A stretch of 64,000 nucleotides of DNA from Anthracocystis setariae (taxonomy: Eukaryota; Basidiomycota; Ustilaginomycetes; Ustilaginales; Ustilaginaceae). The position numbers and the translations under genes were made by a program. The DNA lies in the NCBI GenBank assembly GCA_928724745.1, contig CAKMXJ010000037.1, forward strand, positions 434,001-498,000. The letters are read 5' to 3'. The notes beneath the pieces are model-generated. The model saw nothing but the letters and a program-made list of their open reading frames with translations, did not search any database and was not told where the DNA came from. Of this stretch, positions 42,732 through 53,580 are shown piece by piece; within the stretch, counting starts at the first letter, position 1; each line of letters begins with the position of its first letter.

Positions 42732-44280
42732 ATGAGCTCGCAACCCATCTCCAGCACCTCGACAGAGGACCTCAAACAGCGCTACAACCAACTTCGAGCA
42801 GACCGCGCCTGCCTCGCCTCCCAACTCGCCTCCCTGCGCTCCATACCTGACACTGTCGTCGAAGCACGCGGTAGCCTCGATGCTGCCAATGAAGAGCTGG
42901 GTCGCCAGCTCCGTTCGTTAGAGGAGAAAGCGATCATGTACCGCTCCGCCGCATGGACTTGCTTCGAAATCGATCTGGACGTCGGTCGACGGGCTCGCTC
43001 GATGCGCGATGCGAATTCGGCGGAAAAAGATGGCGATTTGGGTCTCGGGATAAGGCTGGACACGTTCTGGAGGGGAAGATTCTACGAGCCCTACTATCTC
43101 GTCTTTGCTCGGCCAAGCCAGATGTTGGATTCCATGCCCGGTCTGGAGGCGACAACCGCGGGGGATGTGCAAGCAAACTCGCTAGCAGACGATTTGAGGC
43201 TGATCAGGCATACGGTACCGCACTTTGTTCCCTTAGAGAGACTGGTTGAGAGATATCTGCCCAGTGTATCTGGCGGGGAGGCAAACGAAAGCATGGCAAG
43301 CAGCGGAAGAGACAACGAGGCGGGTGGCTTGACCATGCTGAGCCAATTTCAGGAGCTGCCCGGCGTTCACGCATTCCTGAGTGAGCTCCACTGTCATCTG
43401 CAGGCCTATGTTTCAAGGAGACAACAAGCGATGGCATTGCAGCAAATCAAGCTGCCCGGTGCGAGTGGAACGAAGCAAGAGCCGGCGTTGGAAGCGCTCG
43501 GTACGGAAGCGTTTGATTTGGTCAAGGTCACCTGGCGCATCCCCTCTTCCCATGCGGACAGCAACGATGCCAGAGAAGAAGAAGCGGATGATGACGCGGA
43601 AACCAATCCGACAGCAACAGCACTTAAAGCGGTCGCAAAGCGCAAACGCGAACAACCGGACGACGAGCCCATCACCCATCTCGAACTCGTAGTGCGGTAC
43701 GAAGACCTTCAATCCGATCGGCTCGTGGACGAGACTCGGCCCGTCTCATTCTTTTCGGCCACCTCGCAAGACGAGGAAGCGGAGATCGAAGGGCAAATAG
43801 AAGGCACACGCAAGCCGTACGGGACCGTGCGCGTCCAGCTGCTCGAGTATGCGCCAGAGCTCGAAGTGAGACAAAGACGCGCACCCGGAATCAGCAAGGC
43901 GGACATCAAAGCGCTACGACCCGACATCACGAGGAGGCAGGATCTCGAGCAGATGTATGCAGAGCAAGTCGATGGCGAGGCGATGGACATGGACGAAGCG
44001 TTCCAAAAGATCGCCGAACGCGTGTGGAGACAGCAAACGAAAGGTGCCAATGTACGTGCGTTGCGGTGATCATGTAACCATCCCTTTTTTTCATAGGACT
44101 TGTCGATTGGCTGACAACGGCCTTCTCTGCAATGCTATATTATACCCCGCCTTGTTACAGTACGAGCAGTATGAGCAGGTGCACTGGCGTCGGCGCTTAC
44201 GCAGGCTGCTTCAGTTCAAGATCGGTGAGCTTGGTTTCCTGTGTCACTGGTTCGATGCTTTAGTAGGTTATGTGAGCTGA
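42732..44280 (+). CDS. MCM21: Kinetochore protein CENP-O/MCM21
   Basis: Start ATG 42732 (MSSQPISSTSTEDL). An N-terminal coiled coil (about residues 10-75) precedes the CENP-O domain: WTCFEIDLDV, RLDTFWRGRFYEPYYLVF and IRHTVPHFVPLERLVERYL. The last is a hallmark of Mcm21/CENP-O, a COMA/CCAN inner-kinetochore subunit. Unspliced, the frame stops at 44069. A donor GTACGT at 44052 and acceptor TTACAG at 44160 define a 109-nt intron with a CTGAC branch candidate; exon 2 (44161-44280) adds YEQYEQVHWRRRLRRLLQFK and closes at 479 residues. A second donor in exon 2 (44225) permits in-frame splicing into the downstream METTL16 frame (see findings). The family is clear; the 3' structure is uncertain. Confidence 0.82.
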
Positions 44281-44287
44281 CGAGGCG

Positions 44288-45826
44288 ATGATTCTGTTTT
44301 GTGTTGGTGTAGATCCACGACGCTATCGGAAGGAGCAGCCGGATTTTCGCAAGCTGGCGGCGCTGTATCCCAGCACGTTTGGCAGGTTGGTGAGCGATGA
44401 TGGGGGATATGAAGCGAAGTTGGATTTTCGCGATGCTGTCTCGGTGCGATGTCTGGCAGAGACGCTGGTACGGCATGACTTTGCCATCGAGGCCAAGTTT
44501 TCGTCGCACAACCTCTGTCCGATGGTGCCCAATCGGGTGGCGTATGTAGCGCTGATCTACGAAGTGCTCACCTCCACTCTGCCCACACGGGAGCTGGTGC
44601 GACATTTCAAGCAAAGCAGGGTAGGCGAGACGGAGGTGGTGGGTGTGGATGTAGGGACGGGCGCGAGTGCTATCTACGCGGTCCTAGCCACCGCATGCTT
44701 CCCCTCGTGGCGGATGATCGGCACAGACATCGACAAGCAAAGTCTCAACTACGCTAGGCAACACATCATCGATCGGCCCGAAAACTCGTCCACTCTCGGC
44801 GGCCGAATCGATCTTCGACTCGGACAAGAGGATGACCCGTTCATGCCAAAGGGATTGAGCGAGGTGACGTTCACCATGTGCAACCCACCTTTTTACTCGA
44901 GCTTGCAAGACATGCAGCGGTCTGCTGAGTTCAAGGCGCACGCTCCCAGTGCGATCTGTCACGGAACTGCGCCGGAGATGGTGACACCAGGAGGCGAGGT
45001 CGAGTTCGTACGCAGGATGATTCACGAGAGCATGGGCACAGCGAAAGGGAGGGTCGGATGGTGGACTTGCATGCTGGGCAAGCTGTCGAGTGTCACCACG
45101 TTGGCGGAGGAGCTGAAGAGATGGGCGAACGAGGCAAAGGTGGGAGGATGGGGCGTGAGCGAGTTGCAAACGGGTGGCGGTCGGACGAGGAGGTGGGTGC
45201 TGATATGGACTTGCTCACCGCTCAGGTTGAGCGATAACCTCGGTAGAGTCGGTCTGCCGGGAAACCTGGACAAGCTCAAGCCTCTAACGGTGGAGAGGTG
45301 CGGCAAGATTCTAAGGCCAGGTCCGGCTTGGACGGGGAGAGAGGCACTAGCAGCGATGCAGGCTATTCTGGGCGAATTGGACGGATGCACCGTGTACCAT
45401 TCATCCAGCCAAGGGCTTCACGGACTTGCAAACTCACCAAGCCGTAGCGTCATTCCAGACGAAAAAGCACACAAGCTCATGGAGGACGGTACTGCATTGG
45501 ACGTGATCCTAACGGAAGAAAGCTGGACTCGTCGAGCCAGACGTGCCAAATTGAGGCAGGAGCTCATCAACGACAAACAAAGATCAACCAACGCTGAAAA
45601 AGAAGACAAGGATGTGTTGCTGATGGCGAGAATCTCGACGGTCGAGACTAACACACGATCTGATCAAGCGATGGAGACAGGGCTACGAGTCAAGGTGGTT
45701 TGGACGTATGGCATGGACGCGGTCAAGTTTGAGTCGTTTGCTGGATTTCTCATATCGGCCATCGAACGTCGAATCGAACAAGCCATCGCCACCACCACCA
45801 CAAGCAGCAGTGATATTGTAGCATAG
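44288..45826 (+). CDS. METTL16: METTL16-like N6-adenosine RNA methyltransferase
   Basis: 512 residues if translated from ATG 44288, just 7 nt after the CENP-O stop. The family core begins RRYRKEQPDFRKLAALYP, equivalent to the start of METTL16. A class I SAM fold follows, with VDVGTGASAIY near residue 120 and the m6A catalytic motif NPPF near residue 198. METTL16 methylates U6 snRNA and, in animals, MAT2A mRNA hairpins. The first eight residues (MILFCVGV) overlap a good splice acceptor (ending GGTGTAG at 44312), so the true N-terminus may instead come from an upstream exon. A Ser/Thr tail ends the protein. The enzyme assignment is strong; the start is doubtful. Confidence 0.85.
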   Translation: MILFCVGVDPRRYRKEQPDFRKLAALYPSTFGRLVSDDGGYEAKLDFRDAVSVRCLAETLVRHDFAIEAKFSSHNLCPMVPNRVAYVALIYEVLTSTLPTRELVRHFKQSRVGETEVVGVDVGTGASAIYAVLATACFPSWRMIGTDIDKQSLNYARQHIIDRPENSSTLGGRIDLRLGQEDDPFMPKGLSEVTFTMCNPPFYSSLQDMQRSAEFKAHAPSAICHGTAPEMVTPGGEVEFVRRMIHESMGTAKGRVGWWTCMLGKLSSVTTLAEELKRWANEAKVGGWGVSELQTGGGRTRRWVLIWTCSPLRLSDNLGRVGLPGNLDKLKPLTVERCGKILRPGPAWTGREALAAMQAILGELDGCTVYHSSSQGLHGLANSPSRSVIPDEKAHKLMEDGTALDVILTEESWTRRARRAKLRQELINDKQRSTNAEKEDKDVLLMARISTVETNTRSDQAMETGLRVKVVWTYGMDAVKFESFAGFLISAIERRIEQAIATTTTSSSDIVA

Positions 45827-46131
45827 CATATTGTAGCAATGCCAAGTCCTCGATACAATTGATGAGATGGTGGTCGTGTGGGGTTGAGTTGAATTGTAAG
45901 ATCAAATCAAGCTAAAAAAAGAAATGATTATTCTGTAAATTGAGCGGGGACATCTCGGCGCCAAAAACATACCGCAACAGCCGAGTTCCGAGTGTGGTTT
46001 GGCGTCTGTGTTTCTCAACGGCATCCAACCCAACCATCCACCTACTCACACTTGTCCTCCTCGCCTCCTCGCATCCACAATCGCATCTTCTTCCCCCTCC
46101 TCCTCTTTCGGGTGACATTCACTCTGGAACA
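45827..46131. other. Intergenic region METTL16 / Zn2Cys6 regulator
   Basis: 305 bp between same-strand genes; the distal part is pyrimidine-rich, as expected of a 5' leader. No gene is seen. Confidence 0.55.
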
Positions 46132-48364
46132 ATGTCACCATCATCCACAGGCACCTCAACACCGTTCGATCCACGCTCACTCTACTCTTCCTCCGCTTCT
46201 TCCAGCAGCGCCGCATCGCCAGCAAAACCAGGCAGTGCAGCTTCCACCCCCACCCCCCGCCAGCCATGTCAAACGCGAGTCGAACGGAGGCAATGCGGAT
46301 GATGCCGACTCTTTCCCCTCGGCAGCGAGCGCAACAGGCAAGAAGAAGCCCAGCAAAAGGCGAAAGGTCAACCTCGCATGCATTTACTGCCGAAGAAGTC
46401 ATATGACGTGCGATGAGGGCAGGCCGTGTCAGAGGTGCATCAAGAGAGACATCGGTCATCTATGTCATGACGAAGCTACACCCGCAAAGGCTCACGGAGA
46501 TGGCGATGCGGCCGACGCCAAGGGCACACCGAGCAAACCAAAGGCACCAGCATCCGCATCATCGGCAACATCAACACCGAAACCATCCGCATCAGCATTA
46601 TCAGAAACCCAACCTTCAGCGCCAGTCACGAGTGCAGCAACCCCTGCCACAGCATCACAGGCAGTGGTCAACTTCTTTCCCACGCTAGGTCTGCCCGATG
46701 CCGCGGGTGCGGGTGGCAACGGCGATGCTGCCGCCGCTGCATTTGGCGGAGGTTCCAGTGGTCCTTACTCTTCCGTCTCGCCCATGTCGAGCTTGAATCA
46801 GAACGCAAACACCGCATTCAACGCAGCCGACATCTTCAAACCACAAGCAAGCGCTGCTGCTTCTTCCGCCACGCCAAACACCGCCAGTGCTGGCGCATTC
46901 CCCATGCAGCCCTCGGCATCTTCGGGTGGAGTCAACGCCGCAGGCATGCTTTCGCTCGCCTCACTGTTCAACAACTCGATCGCTGCCAATAACAATGTCA
47001 ACACCGCCACCACTTCATCTATGCCCGCACCGGGTCAGCTTTCGCCGGCACCCGCGGGAGGCGATGTGACGCCGAGTCTCAACGGCGCCGGATGGCTCGG
47101 GTTGGGTGGAGGTCCGGGAGGATACGAGGGTGGAGGTAGTGGGTTTGGAGGCGATTCGGCGGGCGGCAATGAGTTTACGCTGTTGAGCGAGTTTTTGGAA
47201 AGCCTCGATGGGCCAGGGTTCGGCGCCGGCGCGACGCCAGGCATGAATCAGACCAATGCAGGCTGTGGTGGGGCCGGTCTCACACCGTCCCAGAGCCGGA
47301 GGAATACCATCTCGGGACTGAGCAGCGCGGCTGGAGTGCTCCAAGGCATGTCTGCGCTCACCGCAATCAACAACAACAACAACAACAACAACGGTAACTC
47401 CGAGTCGCGCGCGCCCGTGTCGTCCACATCCACGATGTATTCTGGTAACGATGCTGGGTTTGGTGCGGGCGAGAATGGACAGGGCAAAAGATCGCGTCGC
47501 AACTCGTTTTCTGCTGCGAATATGACGACGGGGGCGGGTGGTAGTGGGTCTGGTGGGGTGGCAAGTGGTTCGTACCTCCCCTCATTGCAGGGGGGGTCAT
47601 CCAAGACGGAGCGGTTCTTCCTCACTGCTGCGGACCAGAAGGATGGCACTCGCGACGAGCGCCTTGCCCGAGTCATTCAGGCCAAGTACGAAGCTGGCCT
47701 TCTTCGACCTTATAATCACGTCAACGGCTATGCGCGCTTGAACCGGTGGATGGAGCGCAACGTCTCTGCGGCGTCTCGGCGACGCATCTTGAAGCCGCTG
47801 TCGGTGTTTCGACCGGCGTTTCGTGCGGTTGCGCAGCAACTCACCACCATCGATCTCGTCTTCATCGAAGAGGCGTTTGAGCGGTTGCTGCTCGATTACG
47901 ATCGTGTCTTCAGCACCCAAGGCATCCCTGCGTGTCTCTGGCGCAGAACCGGCGAGATCTACAAGGGTAACAAGGAGTTCGCCGAACTCGTAGGTGTTCC
48001 TATCGAAAGCCTCCGTGAAGGTCGGCTTTGCATCTATGAACTCATGGCCGAAGAAAGCGGCGTGAATTACTGGGAAAAGTACGGCGCGGTTAGCTTTGAT
48101 GCCGGCCAAAAGGCTGTTTTGACTTCCTGTGTCTTAAGGACGAAGAACAAAGTAATCGTCGCAAGCGGTGCCAGGAAGGAGGACGCGACAGCGGTGGGGG
48201 TTGGGGTAGGTACGGGGGCTACGAGTACAAGCGGGGTGTTGAAGGATCCAAACAATCCAAAGGCAGCATTTATTCATTGCTGCTTCAGTTTCACCATTAG
48301 GAGAGATCAGTGGAATATTCCGCATATGATCGTCGGCAATTTTTTGCCCACCAATCCACCATAG
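46132..48364 (+). CDS. Zn2Cys6-PAS transcription factor, Ert1/Rds2-like (apparent frameshift)
   Basis: The N-terminus (MSPSSTGTSTPFDPRSLYSS) is in one frame and the rest in the next; they join if one C is removed from the C6 run at 46253-46258. The product would be 743 residues. The Zn2Cys6 cluster (KRRKVNLACIYCRRSHMTC, then RPCQRCIKRDIGHLCHDE, about residues 75-120) is the type seen in gluconeogenesis activators Ert1, AcuK and Rds2. A long low-complexity Ala/Asn/Gly region follows. A PAS-like domain begins at about residue 585 (FERLLLDYDRVFSTQGIPACLW) and ends in PHMIVGNFLPTNPP. Likely role: control of carbon metabolism, inferred from the family. No intron with usable sites explains the frame change. 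Confidence 0.82.
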
Positions 48365-48833
48365 CAATACAATAATGGCGAAATCAAAAAAAAAAGAAAC
48401 CTCCTTTCCCCACATCAGATAACCCCCCCACCCTTTAAGTTCGAAGTGTGCCAGGGGCCAAACAGGAGAAACCAAGACGAAAGAGAGAGATAGAGAGAGA
48501 GAGTGTGTGTGTAACATTCCGCGCGAATCTAAAGTCCAAAACCAAAAACGGAAAAAAAGAGAGTGTGGAAGAGGCGCGGGAAGGAAGCAAAAGGCTAGGT
48601 TGGGGGGGAACAAAAAACCGTCCTATTGAGAGGGGAGAGGGTGGAATGAAGCCGAAGCAAGGGAAGGCATGCAACTGAGAGTGCGTAGGGTGTGAAGAGT
48701 TTTGGGAGTGGATTCCGACCCGAGTCTTCGTCGCCCCCCCTCGGCCAAGAGGGGAGAGAGGCGACTCAACGTTGGAACACCGAACGATCGCAAAACCCCC
48801 CCCGCCGCTACCTGCACTTAAAGTTGTCGCCCT
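48365..48833. other. Convergent intergenic region
   Basis: 469 bp between the transcription factor and rep1 stops. It has A-rich runs, a GAGA/GTGT stretch (about 48480-48512) and several short C or G homopolymers. No gene is seen. Confidence 0.55.
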
Positions 48834-50906
48834 TTACTTGAGGATGTTGAGACCAAAGGTAAGACCGGAAAGGTCGATACCCTTGTTGACGTTCTGAATT
48901 TGCGTGTTGTAGCCACCGTTGTAGTTGTAGACCGACTGGTCAACACAGCAACCGCCGGGAGAAGTGCACGCCGAGTTGGCAGGCACCGTGCTCGTCTGCG
49001 GGCTGCTACCAAACAGGTCGGTAAGGATGTTGATGTTGATCGTCAGGTTGCTCAGGTCCAGAAGCTCGTTGGTGTTCGACGAAACCACGTTGTGCCCTTC
49101 ATCGACGTACACCTGGTTCGAGCTACACTGAGTCTTCGGTTGAGGCTGAGGCTGAGGCTGGGGCTGGGGCTGGGGCTGGGGCTGAGGCTGAGGCTGGGGC
49201 TGAGGCTGAGGCTGGGGATTGTTGTTTCCAGGAGGAGGAGCACCACAGCTGCCACCGTTGTCGCCACCGTTGCCTCCATTGCCACCTGGACCACCCTTGC
49301 CTCCGTTGCCTCCTGGACCACCGCTGCCGCCCTGGTTACCTGGACCACCCTTGCCTCCGTTGTCTCCTGGACCACCGCTGCCGCCCTGGTTACCTGGACC
49401 ACCCTTGCCTCCGTTGTCTCCTGGACCACCGCTGCCGCCCTGGTTACCTGGACCACCCTTGCCTCCGTTGTCTCCTGGACCACCGCTGCCGCCCTGGTTA
49501 CCAGCGCCGCCGTTACCTCCGTTGCCTCCGTTGCCACCTGGACCACCTTTTCCGCCCTGGCTACCAGCGCCGCCGCTGCCACCATTGCCTCCGTTGCCAC
49601 CTGGACCGCCGCTGCCGCCCTGGTTGCCAGAGCCGCCATTGCCTCCGTTGCCTCCATTGCCACCTGGACCGCCGCTGCCGCCCTGGCTACCACTGCCGCC
49701 ACTGCCACCATTGCCGCCATTGCCTCCGCTGCCGCCCTGGCTACCACTGCCGCCACTGCCACCATTGCCGCCATTGCCTCCATTGCCACCTGGACCGCCG
49801 CTGCCGCCCTGGTTGCCAGAGCCGCCATTGCCTCCGTTGCCTCCGTTGCCACCTGGACCGCCGCTGCCGCCCTGGTTGCCAGAGCCGCCATTGCCTCCGT
49901 TGCCTCCGTTGCCACCTGGACCGCCGCTGCCGCCCTGGTTGCCAGAGCCGCCATTGCCTCCGTTGCCTCCGTTGCCACCTGGACCGCCGCTGCCGCCCTG
50001 GCTACCACTGCCGCCACTGCCACCATTGCCTCCGTTGCCACCGGGACCACCGTTGCCGCCTCCGTTGGTCTTGGTGCAGGTGCAGTCCTCGTCGCGGCTT
50101 TGACGACGGTACAGAGTCTCGGAGATCTCACGAGCGGCGATGCTGGAGCCATAGGCCTTGAGGCTCCTCTTGCCAAGAACGTTGACGAGAGCCGTCAGAT
50201 CGGAAAGATCGATAAGCTTGTTCTCGTTGGTGGAATCGACGTTATGGCCAGCATCGTAGTAGGTGTAGTCGGGAGTGTTGCGCCTGCTGAGGGCGTGGAC
50301 GATAGCAGTGAGGTCAGAGACGTCAATGAGCTTGTTATCGCTGACCGACTGAAGGTTGTGACCACCGTTGTAGTAGGTGGAGTACTCGGGAGCGTTGCGC
50401 TTCTTGAGGATGTCGACGTTGGCAAACAGATCCGAACGACGGAGAATGTCAACATTGGCGAGAAGATCCGAGACATCAATCAGCTTGTTCTCGTTGTCCG
50501 AGTTGACATTGTGTCCGCCATTGTAGTAGACATAGTCGGGAGCGTTTCTCTTGAGGACACCGAGGCCAAGGTTGAGACCAGAGAGGTCGAGCCCCTTGTT
50601 CTCGTTGTCGACGACGACATTGTGGCCACCGTTGTAGCTCTGAACGTAGTCGAGGCAGTGACGAGGGAAGGTGGGCCAGTTCCTAATCTGTCGGCCATCA
50701 GCGCTCAGGAGGCTCACGTCGACAGTAGCATCGCTGGCGTCGACAAACTTGTTCTCGTTGACGACGTAGACGTTGTGACCACCATTGTACGAAGAGACGT
50801 ACCTGGCACAAGGGTCTCCGCGCTTGTGCTGGAAGTGAGGTGCGGCGTTGACCATGCCAATGGCAGTAGCCAACACCGAGATAGACAGAGCGATCTTGGA
50901 CGGCAT
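48834..50906 (-). CDS. rep1: Rep1-type repellent precursor
   Basis: 690 residues from ATG 50906 ([10 protein letters not shown]). A signal peptide is clear (about residues 1-21, ending VNA). Five repellent-type units with YNGGHN or YDAGHN, each followed by N/DNK and (L)IDVSDL or LDLSGL, lie at about residues 40, 91, 128, 179 and 217. Dibasic Kex2 sites separate most of them (KR 28-29, KR 119-120, RR 156-157, KKR 168-170, RR 208-209, KR 246-247, RR 267-268). A Gly/Asn/Ser repeat region of about 275 residues, then a Gln-Pro run (about 566-590), then two more divergent units (DEGHN, NGGYN) with Cys residues close the protein. Rep1 of U. maydis yields amphipathic peptides that coat aerial hyphae and make them water-repellent. 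This call rests on the repeats and signal peptide. Confidence 0.93.
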   Translation of the reverse strand: MPSKIALSISVLATAIGMVNAAPHFQHKRGDPCARYVSSYNGGHNVYVVNENKFVDASDATVDVSLLSADGRQIRNWPTFPRHCLDYVQSYNGGHNVVVDNENKGLDLSGLNLGLGVLKRNAPDYVYYNGGHNVNSDNENKLIDVSDLLANVDILRRSDLFANVDILKKRNAPEYSTYYNGGHNLQSVSDNKLIDVSDLTAIVHALSRRNTPDYTYYDAGHNVDSTNENKLIDLSDLTALVNVLGKRSLKAYGSSIAAREISETLYRRQSRDEDCTCTKTNGGGNGGPGGNGGNGGSGGSGSQGGSGGPGGNGGNGGNGGSGNQGGSGGPGGNGGNGGNGGSGNQGGSGGPGGNGGNGGNGGSGNQGGSGGPGGNGGNGGNGGSGGSGSQGGSGGNGGNGGSGGSGSQGGSGGPGGNGGNGGNGGSGNQGGSGGPGGNGGNGGSGGAGSQGGKGGPGGNGGNGGNGGAGNQGGSGGPGDNGGKGGPGNQGGSGGPGDNGGKGGPGNQGGSGGPGDNGGKGGPGNQGGSGGPGGNGGKGGPGGNGGNGGDNGGSCGAPPPGNNNPQPQPQPQPQPQPQPQPQPQPQPQPQPKTQCSSNQVYVDEGHNVVSSNTNELLDLSNLTININILTDLFGSSPQTSTVPANSACTSPGGCCVDQSVYNYNGGYNTQIQNVNKGIDLSGLTFGLNILK
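49243..50067 (-). repeat. Coding Gly-rich repeat tract in rep1
   Basis: Tandem units encoding [18 protein letters not shown] blocks. Within it, at about 49315-49500, three near-identical 54-bp copies encode [22 protein letters not shown] units, indicating recent array expansion. Confidence 0.9.
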
Positions 50907-51157
50907 GATGAAATCAAAGATAAGATGATGTCGAAGGAAAAGTTGGAGTTGTTCGCTGGGCTGCTTAAAGAGAAAGGAGAGTGGGGGTTGCTGAGGACGG
51001 TGAAGACCGCAGAAGAGCGACAGGGCACTGAAGGGGAAGTAGAGGGGGAAAGAGGGGAGACTTGACTTCTGGCTAGGAAGTGTCGAGAGGAGAGTGAGTT
51101 GGAGAGGTGTGGGATGATGAGAAGAAGGAGAGGAGGAGGGGGACGAAGAGGGGGAGT

Positions 51158-51164
51158 CTTTATA
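51158..51164 (-). promoter_or_regulatory. Putative TATA box of rep1
   Basis: TATAAAG on the minus strand, about 250 bp upstream of the rep1 ATG, in the context GATATAAAGACTCCCC. The 12-mer TATAAAGACTCC recurs upstream of the secreted gene at 57.4 kb. Confidence 0.55.
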
Positions 51165-53466
51165 TCCACTGGCGCTATTGTAATGCAGAACATACGACGA
51201 GTGACTGCCGATGTACGATGAAGTCCATGACTGAGCTTGCCAGACGGACGGAAAAATCCAGTGACAGTCAACGGGAGAAACGGTACAAAGGGGCCAAAAC
51301 AAGATGAGAGGCAGGATTAGGACAAGCACCGAATCACCAGCACAGGAGCACAAAGGGGCAACAGGATCGGCTAACAATGCGAAAGACCAGCGTCCTAGAC
51401 GAAATCGAACCGTTTGCCAGCAATCCCATCTCGACCCAGAGCCAAGCCAGGAGGTAAGGAGGACGAGTTCATGGGTGCCGAGCATGTACCTGAAAAGTTC
51501 CGAAGGAAGACAATGGTCGAAAGAGACGACAAGATGCACAAAGGGTTAGAGGAGGCCAAAGCGAAGATTGATGCGTCAAAAAGTCTTAGGCTTGACGAAC
51601 AGTGCTAGAAACAGAGGCCAGTCACCGGAAGGCTTGGGCGACGAGAGGCCGGGACGAGAGAATAGGACGAGCACGACGTTAAGGCGACAAGGCAGACTGC
51701 ACTAACGTGGGCAGAAGCATTCCAAGGCGAGGAGGATGACGCAGGAGAAGCTCTACAGCATGGACTAAATTCGGAAGTATTGCGCCGCAGCAAGGAAGTC
51801 CGCCAGCGACGAACGTCCGTCAGCGTTGATTGAAAGGGCTAGGAGGTTTCCAGAAACAAGAAGGGGGGGGGGGGGAGGGGGCGGATTTTTTAACCCCTGC
51901 GGCATTGTTTGACGTGTGCAGAGAGCTGCACGGGCAGAAGCAAGGTATCTTTGTGGCTGAGGCACAGAACAATGGGTAGGGTGTCCAAGAAACCGAGATG
52001 TCGATCCGCAAAGTCTGGAACAGGGGGCGCCGGTGCATGCCCCGGCAAGGGGGACACCAGCTTAGGGTTCAAGTTTGGGGGGTCGTGATAGCACGAGCAA
52101 ACGCAGAAGCACTTCGCCATGGGCCTGTTGAAAAGGGCCAAAGAAAGGGAAAGAAAAAAGAAAAAGGAAAATTAAAAAATAAAAAATAAAAAAAAAGAAA
52201 GAAAAGAAACAAACAAAGGGGAAAGTCCCCTTCCTCCCTTGCTTCTTGGCATGTCGATCGTTGCGGTACTGCACACTACGCAGGATGTTCTATCGACCGT
52301 CACTGAGCCTCTCACACGGGCTTCTGATCTGCTTAGCTCATTGCCCACTCACTCCTGCTTTGGATTTGACATCTTACATGGCACAATAGGAATCCAGAGA
52401 AATCGACAAGACGCCGAAAAGGACAGCCCTTCGATATGTTCTAGAGTTTCCAAACGGTTTTGGTGCTCTCGTCGTGTTCGAGCTTTGTTTGCCTTTCAAC
52501 GGCATGATGCGGCGGAGCGAATACGCGTTTGACCGTTGCGACCCAAATGCGACCGCGGAGCACATCTGGGCCCGAGCGGGAGAGGTCCAAACCGCATAGG
52601 CCCCTCCTCCCTCGACGTATCGGACTAGCAGGCAGAGTCTCGGAAGTCAGCGGTCGGTTGCAAAGCTGCTGTCCATTGATTTGATCCCAGCTGAAGATGT
52701 GCAGCTCGGCTTCTAGTCTGGAGAGACGCACCTGCTGGAGAGGCCAAAGCGTTCAGCGACGCAGCATTTGGGCAAGCGCCAGTGTTTACCCAAAATCTCT
52801 GTTGGCGTCAAGAAGCCAAAACGAGTCAGGTACGAATGACCCGGGGCTTGAGCGGGTACCTCCGTACGGCAGTACCTGTCTCAGTGCAAAGAGGGTTACG
52901 GTGCTCATCACCGATTCTGAAACTGGCGCAGGGATGTACCGCCCCCGCCAAGGGAGAAAGTGTGGCAAGGGGACGCCCTAAGAGCAAAAGCGAGTTCGAG
53001 TTTGCTGCACTAGACGGTGAGGAGAGAGCAGCATATTGTGCCGAAAGAAGCAAGTCCAAGCAAGGATCTGACTAGGACATCGTAGCTGTCGACCGTTCAG
53101 CCAATAAAACAAGTGGAAACGGAGGGCGCGCATACGATTACAGCAGCGGCGTCCAAGGCAACCGAAAGATTTGGGCGGCAAGGAGAATCATGGAGCAAGC
53201 GGGCGATCCATCGCTAAGGCGTTGAGATGCAGTCGACGTGTTCCTCGGCAAGGGGGATTGGTTTTATTCAAGGAGGACAAAGGTGAGACGAAACAAGCGA
53301 GAGAGGACCATGCGCCTGTTCCTGCGCCTGGTTGGGTTTGGACAGGGAGGATTGGAGGTGGTTCAAATAGCTAGGCAAGGGGTTTCTACTGTAGAAGCAG
53401 CTTAAGCGAACGGCGGTTGCAGAACTGTACAGTACAGTACGTGCGACCCTGCACACCGCCAGTCAC

Positions 53467-53580
53467 CAATAATCGATTTAATCCTTTATTTTTGTTTTTG
53501 GTTTTAGTTTATAGATTCTTTCAATAATTAAAAATTAAACAGCATTATTAACAATAAAATACTGTAATGCTGTAATGCTT
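53467..53580. other. AT-rich island
   Basis: A stretch dominated by A and T (ATTTTTG, AATAATTAAAAATTAAAC and similar) followed by TACTGTAATGCTGTAATGC. It contrasts with the GC-rich surroundings and has no coding potential. Confidence 0.6.

Noticed and set aside
44050..44224. An alternative METTL16 first exon starting at ATG 44050
   Set aside because: It would be read through the CENP-O intron in another frame and give an unconserved leader; the fusion or the 44288 start is simpler.
49315..49500. The regular 54-bp repeats, as a possible CRISPR-like or satellite array
   Set aside because: They are in frame in the rep1 protein, have no unique spacers, and are explained by a coding Gly-rich repeat.
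48900..51065. A 721-codon plus-strand ORF antisense to rep1, with a Pro/Leu-rich ORF of 294 codons beside it
   Set aside because: It mirrors the Gly-rich repeat (GGN codons read as Pro/Ala/Thr in antisense), has no signal or domain, and rep1 on the other strand is convincing.
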